From assembly GCA_018340375.1 (NCBI GenBank), contig JAFFJZ010000006.1, forward strand, positions 20,838,001 to 20,902,000: a stretch of DNA of 64,000 nt, in the 5' to 3' direction. Below the pieces are notes generated by a model. That model was not told the origin of the DNA. It worked only from the letters and a program-made list of their open reading frames with translations, and ran no database searches. Within the stretch, counting starts at the first letter, position 1. The number at the start of each line of letters is the position of its first letter. Positions 57,101 to 64,000 of this stretch are shown in pieces. A program made the translations under genes and the position numbers. The DNA comes from Gonatopus flavifemur. Taxonomy: Eukaryota; Arthropoda; Insecta; Hymenoptera; Dryinidae.

Positions 57101-60100
57101 GTTTCTTTCAATCTAAGAAATTGGGTTCTCAGTGTAACCTGTCCTAATTTGAAAATTTACCTTTGAAATATTATTGAATCTTATCAGATTCTTTTATTGT
57201 CGGTTTCGGTTTTCGGCCGAAGAAAAAATCCCTTCTAGGTCGATCTCTAATTCAGTCCCTATATTTCTTCAAAATCTTTCTTCAAAATCCGTATGATATA
57301 AGCAAAAGAATTTGTTCGTTTCGTGTTGATCGTGAATAATCTCAAGTTCCATTGTTGTGAACCGGAAAGTATAATTCATTTAAACTGAGGAACTGAAATT
57401 AGATGTGAGAATTAGTTTTGAGCAGTGGTGGATCCAACAAGAGGGGACGCGCGCCTCCTCTTGCATCCTTCCTCAACCTACCTGTTTGAATGGACGAAGA
57501 GAGAGGTAGAAAAATCTTTGGATCCGCCACTGGTTTCGTAATAAAAGTAATAAGGGAGTAATAAAAGAAAATAGAAGCCGGTAGCAAAAGTTGTAAGTAG
57601 AGGTAACTTCAAATTGGTAACAGCAACTAAAGTCAGCGAAGTTAAATTTAAATTTAGCTGTGCCAGAACCCATTTCAGTCATCCAAATATTAACAATCCA
57701 GTATTGAGACTCGTAAATTAGCACTCGCCACAGGTGGTCATGTCATGAACTAACCGATATGGCCGCTATACCTTAGACAAATACCTCATTCAATGTGATG
57801 TATCGGATAATTCAGTGAATCATTGTTTTATTATCAAGTATGAGCTTCGATTTCGATTTCGGTTATTTATTGTAGAGAAACTGGAAATATTACAGAAGAA
57901 TAAACGGGATTTTTTGTCCGAGGTAACGGCCATTTTTGTTTTTATACACTAGCGCCGCTGTTCCCGCGATGATATTTTTCATCCTTAATATCTAGTTGCC
58001 GGAATTGATGTGGAGTAAGGTTGACTAATTATTTTCCTTCGATATGTACATGATTTTCAGAAACAGTCCTGTTACTGAACAAATGACAAACCGTTCGATT
58101 GCCCACGTCTCGGAAATTTATAAATCAAATTGGATCCATTGAAACATTTGATATTCAGCGAGGGTTTGCGAGATTTGAGGAATTTGTCTCAGGGATAGGC
58201 AGCTCGGGAGTAGTTTCGTCCTCCCAGAGTATTTTCAGTGAGGAGTATGTGTTTTTTTAATCTCATTCGAAAATATGTTTACAGAAGATGAAAAGTATTT
58301 CTCGTTGAAAACACTCCAGAAGTACAAGAGTACTCCCTAACAGCACATCCACCGATTTCTACGTCGCATCTCCGTGGACTTCACGTGGATAAATGGTGGA
58401 CGTGGATAGAACGTGGATGAAAGGAGATTCCACGTAGAGGCAACGTAGAAATGTGCTTTCGAGCAGTTCGTCCCTGGTGTGTTCAATAGGGTAGGTCGAA
58501 AAACACAATCTTGTTGTTCGAACGAACTGGACACTGGTTGGAACCAAGTTGGTCTCATAATGGCTGTTAGGCCAACCATCATGGTCTGTAACTGGCACTA
58601 GCTGGTACCAAGTTGGTTCCTTGTTGGACCATGCTGGGTTTTTTCATCAGGGTTAATTACAAAAAAAAATTCACATGGGAATGTTTCAAGGTCAGGCGTT
58701 TGTAAACCAGGTCTATATGAAGTCCTATCCCGCTATAACCCAAGCGCGCTATGTTGACATTTGTGTGCCCAATTTTTTGCAGTATGATAGACTTCATCCC
58801 TAACTAACTTTCGACTCATGAGAATGCTCTTTGTTGCTGTTTCCACGAGCGAACAACAAGAATGTGAGTCTCTGGAAAGTGGCAGGGATAGTTGTAAATA
58901 AAATAGACGAATTGTCGAAAAGAGCGTCTATCTCTATTGTCACTGAGTACCGCTTGGTTAACTGATTAATTCCTACCATGACTGTTATTATCAGCTGAGG
59001 AAGTCATGCAATAGAGATAGCACGGAGATTATATATTGGAAGGGACAATAAAGAACGAATTTTATATCGGCCAAAATTGATGGAATTTGAGAAAATGAGA
59101 TTTCTGGTAAACATCAAGTTTTTCCAATGCTGTTCACGAATACTTCACATGAACTCATTTTACATTTCCATACGTTTTCATGTTTTTGTAGCCCTTCACT
59201 ACTTATTCTCTACTGTAACAGCAAAACAAAAATCAGTTGAACGTTTTACAAAATTCCCAAAGATTTCTTAATTCCAGCTAAATTTTGAAACTTCAGAGCG
59301 TTCGCGCAAACGGAAAATACGGATCGGTTTCAAACAGATTTTTTTCCAATTCCCTAGTAGAAATTATGATTAGGAATTAGATGGGCCCCTCCGGCTAGTT
59401 TTCCCATAGGTTGAGTTGGTCTCTAGCTAGTTTTGTAACGCACTTCCTAGCCTGTGCCCATCCAGGTGTCCCAGGGAATTACTAGAATGTAGTTCACATT
59501 GTTAATTAGAATGAGGTGAAAATCTATTTTGCAATGTGATCTCAAGGCAAGAACGTTGCTTTTGGATTTATTTCCATAAAATAATCCCGAGTGAAAAATT
59601 GAAACGTTTGAGCTTCCTTTTATTCCTCTGACTAACAATAATGTTATTGTACGATCGGTTGACGCATGAAAAATCTGCATATAAATTACCTAAATGTTTG
59701 AACACTGAAGTCGAATTGGCTGAAATGTGACATCCGATTGGCCCCACACTGGTTCCATCTGGTACGTGGATGGTAACTGGGATGCCTAGACAAATTTCTA
59801 CCAGGGTTTCTTATTCACACGAAGAAAATGTATTGATTATCCAAAGTTGAGTGAAACGGGGGCATTGTAGAATTCCCGCGGAGCTTAAAATCCAGTCGAT
59901 TCCATTTTACTCGACTACAGATGAAAATTCATTCAGATGTTCTTCAACAGTATTCAACTTTTGGAGATAATAAAAACATTCGGATTTATTTTCACCTATA
60001 GTCGAGTGAAATGAAGTTGACCGGGTTTTAAACTTCGCAAGAATGTCACTATGTCCCCATTTTACTCAACTTTGGATGATTTTTCGACAACATATTTTTT

Positions 60101-62469
60101 CCGTGTACATAAGAGACAACCTTACCGGACTATAGCGGATCGAAAAAAAATCTTCATGTTTTTCGACCCACTCCAATGTTCAAACACCTGCAGTCGTTGT
60201 TGGATGATAACACCTATCAATAATGACTTTGTTTTCAGTTTGTTGAACTATCGTGGTGTGGCCTAATGTTAAAACTATTCGACTTGGTCGAAACTTGTAT
60301 ATTTGTGCTGAGGAAGAAACAATCGCAAGTTTCGTTTTTACACGTTTATCATCATGTGACGACTCCAACTCTGGTCTGGATCTTCATGAGATATTTGTTA
60401 TTTTTACCAAACGCCCTTTACCCTATTCTCAACTGTGGCGTTCACGTTGTCATGTACATGTATTATTTCTTGAGCACTTTCGGCCCGGGAGTGCAGAAAA
60501 GAGTTCGTGGCTTCAAACGTATCATCACAATTATGCAACTGGTAAGAAGATTGAAAGACACATATTCATATACCGCTGAAAGAATATTCATTCAGTCGTA
60601 TCTCGATATGTTCCGTTTGAAATGAATCTGATGAGATGACATCACGTTAAATATCACTTCAAGAATTTTCCAAATGAAAATCATCATTTTCCTGAACATG
60701 GAGAACAAAATCAAGGAAGTGGTGCATGAGTTTTAGTTACCTATCAATTGCAAGAAGTGACATATCAAGTGCCAAGTGACGTTTATTTGAAGGGACTCCT
60801 TGGAATAAAAGCGTGCACCTACACGAAAGAGACTCTGGCGCTATCATTGTATGTGTGATTCTCATAGTGTGGTAGCTCGCACGGCCACATACTAGGACAG
60901 AGCAACTGCAGACGACAGTTGCTCCAATGGCGAGCTAAACTCGTATGTTACTGCGCAGGCCTCGATTTGCTCTGAACAGCGTATAGCAGCTGGTTGGCGC
61001 GGAGCAAACGGGCCTCGGTTTGGGCGCACGCGCTGCTATGCACACCGCCGTACTCCATGGAGTACCAAACCGAGCAGCAGTGATTCCAGGAAAAACGGTG
61101 CGGACCAAAAAATCAGCCCCTCCATTGTTTACACACGTGTGACTCACATGTATGCGGAAGTTTCATCGTGTACACGGTAGAGGGGCTGATTTTCTGGTTC
61201 ACACCGTCTTCCCTGGCATCACTGCCGAGCAGTGATGCCATATTCGAGACCGAGACCGTTTTTACTCACCCCATTGACCGCTTGACAGAGAAAGAGTGAC
61301 TATCACTCTCTCACTCGCCCGACTTATTCCACATGGCGGGAGAAAGGGGAAGCGGTCGATGGAGAGGGCCAAAGCGGTCTCGAACCCGGCATCACTGAGA
61401 CCGAGGCCCGTTTGCTCCGCGCCAACCGACTGCTGTATACTGCACAGTAACATAGTTTAGCTCGCCATTGGAGCAACTGTCGTTTGCAGTTGCTCTGTCC
61501 TAGTATGTGGCCGTGCGAGCTACCACACTATGAAAATAGCGCCGGAGTTTCCTCCGTGTATGCACTTATCGCATGCCGCGTTAGAATAAGTGAATATGTC
61601 TTCTTACGATTGATACGCGATAGGTGCTTGTGCGCTAGTTCCTAGATTTTTTTCCCATGAATTTATGTCGCGAATTGCGTCATCGAGGTTTGAACGAAAC
61701 TCATCTCAATTCAATGACGCATTGCAATATGTCCCTTGACGTTTTCACATTATAACAAACATCACAAACGTTGTTTCAGCAGGAAATAATGGACTTTGCA
61801 AACAAATTAAATTTCCATCCATTAACTCTTAGCTGCCACACTGGGGTCGATTATGACCTCAACTGTAAACGTACACTAAAGCCAAGCTATGCGTACATAT
61901 GTCTTGAAAAAATTTCAGAAAATACTGAAACTATTCCCATTTCCAATCAAATAATTTCCCTACAGAAAAATTAATTTCGAATTCGTGAGAAAATTATGTC
62001 TACAGCACACATGCTTTGCTTGTTTTCATGCAAAAAAATTATATGAAACATGGAAAATCATGTCACACTGGGGTGGAGTAAGGTGAAGAAACTCTAAAGT
62101 GGCAACAGATTGCGCGGAGAGTTCGAATGATCGAGTTTCTTCATGGTAATTCAAGATTGAATCATGTTGGGGTCAGTCTGACCCCAGTGTGGCAGCTGAG
62201 GGTTGAATTTCATTTCGCATTAATTCTAATGTAGTTTCTTGCCGTGAAAATGAATAGTTATTTGTTAAAATAGACCTGTCGCTCATATTTTTCATTTCTC
62301 TCCTCAGGTCCAGTTTGTAATCATGTTAATATTCACCGCGTACTTAGTAAACCCATCGTGCAGCTTACCGATCTGGCCATTCCTACCTACGGCCATAGAT
62401 ATTGTGATAAATTACTATTTATTTTCCAAATTCTATGAGAAAAATTACACCAAAGCCAAAACGAATTAG
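54148..62469 (+). CDS. Gene 4: ELOVL-type very-long-chain fatty acid elongase
   Basis: Exons 54148-54259, 54346-54626, 60239-60541 and 62308-62469 join in phases 1, 0, 0 to give 285 aa. The histidine box HVYHH is at 166-170. KLFDLVET is at the KxxExxDT site. [15 protein letters not shown] and TIMQLVQ follow, and the C-terminus KAKTN fits KxKxx ER retrieval. By family it is an ER 3-ketoacyl-CoA synthase. Intron 1 is 86 bp (donor GTTAGT). Intron 2 is 5.6 kb and stuffed with a mariner inside a foldback, two family C foldbacks, a MITE and a CCCTAG-type element. Intron 3 holds a three-level nest of elements. The coding sequence has no breaks, so insertions appear tolerated only in introns. N-terminus and 5' flank ally it with genes 2 and 3. 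Confidence 0.93.
54803..55060. mobile_element. Foldback element, family C, copy 1 (gene 4 intron 2)
   Basis: 258 bp with ends CACGGAGAACAT / ATTTTCTCCGTG, flanked by TA on both sides. The interior carries GGCTCGACTATAGATGA and its inverse TCATCTGTAGTCGAG. It aligns with 59818-60105 in the same intron. The frame 54758-54964 lies inside. Confidence 0.65.
55061..55567. other. Gene 4 intron 2, unassigned
   Basis: AT-rich intron with no element ends or coding motif recognised. Confidence 0.35.
55785..57077 (+). mobile_element. Mariner transposon, nearly intact, 1293 bp
   Basis: Perfect 36-bp inverted ends (outermost CGAGGGTGGATTGATAAG, continuing to CCTGACCAAGA) and TA duplications at 55783-55784 and 57078-57079. 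Length and layout are standard for mariner. Undegraded ends indicate recent arrival. It encodes the transposase described at 55963-57029. Sequence style ([20 protein letters not shown]) suggests the mellifera group, from memory only. Confidence 0.9.
55963..57029 (+). pseudogene. Mariner transposase with one 1-bp frameshift
   Basis: The start is the ATG at 55963 ([17 protein letters not shown]). The N-terminal paired helix-turn-helix region continues through [11 protein letters not shown] and RSGRP to ARWVPRLL, then [14 protein letters not shown] carries the first catalytic Asp. A missing base in the G run at 56500-56502 shifts the frame. Coding continues from there with [28 protein letters not shown] (second Asp) and [11 protein letters not shown] (third Asp, 34 residues later), then WLGGKRF, to a stop at 57027-57029. 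Together about 354 codons, the family's usual length. An A run of about 12 near the end is a slippage site. As read it would make only a truncated protein. Confidence 0.88.
57423..57532. mobile_element. Short MITE with CAGTGGYGGATCCAA ends
   Basis: 110 bp between CAGTGGTGGATCCAA and TTGGATCCGCCACTG. An inner pair GAGGCGCGCGTCC-like stretch and GAGAGAGG follow. Flanks GTTTTGAG and GTTTCGTA could be a worn 8-bp duplication. The ends are typical of hAT-type MITEs. Confidence 0.6.
57533..58329. other. Gene 4 intron 2, unassigned
   Basis: No element ends or motif-bearing frames seen. Confidence 0.35.
58330..58645. repeat. Repeat of ACGTGGA and AAGTTGGT words
   Basis: The first half repeats CACGTGGATA/ACGTGGAT and its inverse TCCACGT. 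The second half repeats CCAAGTTGGTY and AACTGG. Both are word-mosaic style like the foldback interiors. Frames at 58337-58598 are read-through. Confidence 0.45.
58646..59351. other. Gene 4 intron 2, unassigned
   Basis: AT-rich; no supported feature. Confidence 0.35.
59352..59806. mobile_element. CCCTAGTAGAAAT-type element, long form, copy 2
   Basis: 455 bp from CCCTAGTAGAAATTATG to AATTTCTACCAGGG, aligned with 45344-45845. It abuts family C copy 2, about 11 bp away. Confidence 0.65.
59818..60105. mobile_element. Foldback element, family C, copy 2 (gene 4 intron 2)
   Basis: Ends CACGAAGAAAATG / ATTTTTTCCGTG. The interior matches copy 1 (TTTTACTCGACTACAGATGA, TTTTAAACTTCGC, ATGTYCCCRTTTTACTCA). 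The flanks TTCTTATTCA and TACATAAGAG are near-palindromic. It ends about 130 bp before exon 3. Confidence 0.65.
61078..61224. mobile_element. hAT-like MITE, 147 bp, perfect 8-bp duplication
   Basis: Ends CAGTGATTCCAGG / CCTGGCATCACTG. The direct repeat CCGAGCAG is at 61070-61077 and 61225-61232. The arms pair inside (ATCAGCCCCTC / GAGGGGCTGAT). The last three bases of the duplication are the first three of the neighbouring MITE, so this one inserted at that element's left edge. Confidence 0.8.
61230..61397. mobile_element. hAT-like MITE, 168 bp, hit at its left edge by another
   Basis: Ends CAGTGATGCCATATTCGAGA / TCTCGAACCCGGCATCACTG. With the neighbouring MITE removed, the flanks AAACCGAG and AGACCGAG form an 8-bp duplication with one mismatch. 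Inner pair AGTGACTATCACT. Confidence 0.75.
61559..62307. other. Gene 4 intron 3, 3' part
   Basis: Two short segments mentioning the same words (CACACTGGGGTCGATTATGACC near 61838 and CTGACCCCAGTGTGGCAGCTG near 62190) are inverted and could mark a decayed foldback with GCTGCCACACTGGGGTC ends. The frame 61771-61974 is not coding by motif. Confidence 0.4.
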
Positions 62470-62567
62470 AAATTGTCGTTGTTGTCATTATGCTTCATAT
62501 GCATCACAGCACGTTTCGGCACTAAAGAAGTATTCACGAAAATTCAACCTCACCATGTCGTTATAGT

Positions 62568-62930
62568 GTTTTCAAATTTTGTGATTAATGAGAGTAAGAA
62601 CATCAACGTAAAAAGTTGTAACCACGTATGTCAAATGAATTGTACTCAATTTTCACAAAGAAAGTAAACATTGTTGTTCATATTGATATTTTGTATTTAG
62701 TCTGTCAACCCATCTTCCAGGCAAGTTTTGTTTTTTCACCCTCTCAGAACATTTAGTAACGCCGTTTTCAAATTTTGTGATTCACGAGAACGAAGAACAT
62801 TAATGTGAAAAGTTGTAACCGCGTATATCGAATTAATTGTATTTAATTTTCATAAAGAGAGTGAATGTTGTGGTTCACATTGATATCTTCCATGGTCTAT
62901 CAATTCATCTTCGAGGCCAGTGTTGTCTCT
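62568..62930. repeat. Diverged tandem duplication, period about 196 bp, in gene 4 3' flank
   Basis: GTTTTCAAATTTTGTGATT, AAAGTTGTAACC, GTGAATGTTGTGGTTCA-like and TGATAT blocks occur in the same order starting at 62568 and 62764. It lies within the likely 3' untranslated region or just beyond. AATAAA at about 62951 follows the second unit. Confidence 0.65.
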
Positions 62931-62986
62931 GAGTCGCGACTGAGTTGTTCAATAAACATGAGTTTTTCTTTATTCTTCAAAATCCT

Positions 62987-63031
62987 CGGAGAGAAAAGAA
63001 TAGTAAACATCACTATTCTCTTCTCTCCGTG
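62987..63031. repeat. Minimal foldback, about 45 bp
   Basis: CGGAGAGAAAAGAATAGT, 7-base loop, ACTATTCTCTTCTCTCCG with one mismatch, followed by TG. This is two CACGGAG-type ends with almost no interior. Confidence 0.65.
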
Positions 63032-63108
63032 TGAGTTTCTCTAAACTTTATATGATCCGGTGAAAATTGTCGTTCATAAACCACGAGGTGTTCGTCAGTC
63101 ACTAGGCG

Positions 63109-63456
63109 CACTGAGAAAAATGTGTTTCGTAGAACTAGCAATCACAGAATTGTTGGCATTTTATTGTTGGAAATACAATAATTTTTGTTCTTATAGCAAT
63201 ACATGTTGTCTTGTTAACAATAGAGTTGTCAATTCAGCAATGTTAACGGTCATATTTTTACGATTTTTATTGTAGGTTGACATATGACAATGCTGAATTG
63301 TCACATATCAACCAGCAATAAAATTGCTGAATTGACAATTTTATTGTTAATAAGACAACTATATATTGCTACAAGAACAAGAATTATTGTATATTCAACA
63401 ATAAAATGTCGGCAATGCTCTTATTGCTAGTTCTACGAAACACATTTTTCTCAGTG
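63109..63456. mobile_element. Foldback element, CACTGAGAAAAATG ends, 348 bp
   Basis: Ends CACTGAGAAAAATGTGTTTC / GAAACACATTTTTCTCAGTG. The arms of about 150 bp pair (GTAGAACTAGCAATCA...; ACAATAAAATTG words). The interior is made of AACAATAA/TTATTGTT and TTGCTGAATTGACAA words. The frame 63060-63275 overlaps it and is not a gene. Confidence 0.75.
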
Positions 63457-63784
63457 TGGGAAAACTTCCAAGCAACTGGTGAGAGATGTAACGCTCTCAC
63501 TAACGAAGGACTACTCTGAATCAAACGTTTTGTCGTGGTCACGAAATTTCCATTGTTTCAATAAAAGGTTGTTGAAATGTGATCAATAAAATTCTTCAGT
63601 TGGAGCAAAAAAATTTTGTTCGGTTTACAAAAATTTGGTTGTTATGACGAAATATTTCAATAATAGTAACAACACGTGTGATCGGTGATATGTTTTTCAG
63701 TCTATTTAGGAAAACTAGGTGGGCACTAGTAAGTAACTAATAATGCAGTCAGCAATGATCAACGAGACACTTCTTTTCATATAA

Positions 63785-64000
63785 TACTTTCTAAATTTCT
63801 TGGAGTGAAAATCCACTCCGGAAGAGTGAGAATATTGTTAGTTCAACAAAAGTGAGATTTCACCCTTGAAGAGTACATTTTCATTCCATAAGAGTTAATT
63901 TTCATTTCTGAAGTGAGAATTTCATTCTTAAAAGAAGGTGAAACTTCACTCTCTAAACCAAGTCAAAACTTCACTCTGCACGCAGAAAAATATATTTTAA
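63785..64000. repeat. TTCACTC-word foldback, truncated by window edge
   Basis: Begins ACTTTCTAAATTTCTTGGAGTGAAAATCCACTCC, matching the ends of 1330-1602, with GAGTGA/TTCACT words onward. CACGCAGAAAAATA at about 63979 is another terminus of the foldback class. It continues past the window. Confidence 0.55.

Larger units (their letters stand above)
55568..57134. mobile_element. Foldback element with CACTGAGAA ends, split by a mariner
   Basis: The left part 55568-55782 starts CACTGAGAAACCAATTTCTT. The right part 57080-57134 ends AAGAAATTGGGTTCTCAGTG. The arms pair (GCCCTCATTCT / AGAATGAGGGC) and TA flanks both ends. The mariner at 55785-57077 lies inside, so the foldback is the older insertion. 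Confidence 0.7.
60832..61558. mobile_element. Large GC-richer foldback with two hAT-like MITEs inside (gene 4 intron 3)
   Basis: Ends CACGAAAGAGACTCTGGCGC / GCGCCGGAGTTTCCTCCGTG, flanked by TA. The arms of about 160-230 bp pair well over GTGTGGTAGCTCGCACGGCC, CAGAGCAACTGCAGACGAC, GCGCGGAGCAAACGGGCCTC and their complements. Two MITEs occupy the loop. The host flank is near-palindromic (GTGCACCTA before, TATGCAC after). GC content is visibly above the surroundings. Confidence 0.75.

Overview
The window is eukaryotic nuclear DNA: AT-rich, intron-containing and packed with transposon debris. The only host genes I can build are four tandem, same-strand ELOVL-type fatty-acid elongase genes (genes 1-4), each with four coding exons in the same phases (1, 0, 0). 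The gene type, the very short first introns of genes 2-4 and the mariner families point to an insect. A hymenopteran is plausible, but I cannot fix the order from sequence alone.

Layout. 1-18586 has no gene I can support. It holds foldback repeats, a hAT-like MITE, a 2.15-kb palindromic transposon (7935-10087), a tandem repeat block (about 14990-15400) and a long, mostly repeat-poor stretch (about 15670-18586) that may be 5' flank of gene 1. Gene 1 is 18587-24136 (278 aa), gene 2 is 34327-39240 (285 aa), gene 3 is 46394-50209 (284 aa) and gene 4 is 54148-62469 (285 aa). Genes 2, 3 and 4 are close paralogues. They share exon structure, a short glycine/asparagine-rich N-terminus, about 430 bp (genes 2 and 3) or about 240 bp (gene 4) of 5' flank, and parts of intron 3. 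Gene 1 is an older, more diverged copy with a different N-terminus, a larger first intron and an apparent GC-AG second intron. All four keep the elongase histidine box, the MYxYY segment and a dilysine-type ER retrieval C-terminus. They should therefore be ER-membrane 3-ketoacyl-CoA synthases that extend long-chain acyl-CoAs with malonyl-CoA; chain-length preference cannot be read from sequence.

Mobile DNA fills the introns and gaps. Three mariner copies are present. One (55785-57077) is young, with perfect 36-bp inverted ends, a TA duplication and a single 1-bp frameshift. The other two (about 35620-36713 and 42639-44040) are decayed.

The most striking feature is a large set of foldback elements. 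They share one short terminal sequence (CACGGAGAAAA and variants CACTGAGAAAA, CACGCAGAAAA, CACTGTAAAAA) flanked by TA or TG, but carry unrelated interiors, many built from one short word repeated in both orientations. Several are nested, and at five of them the flanking host DNA is itself near-palindromic, as if insertion favours the centres of palindromes. A second foldback family (CCCTAGTAGAAAT ends) and hAT-like MITEs (CAGTGATGCCA and CAGTGGCGGATCC ends) are also present. Coordinates of repeat edges were read by eye and may be off by a few bases.
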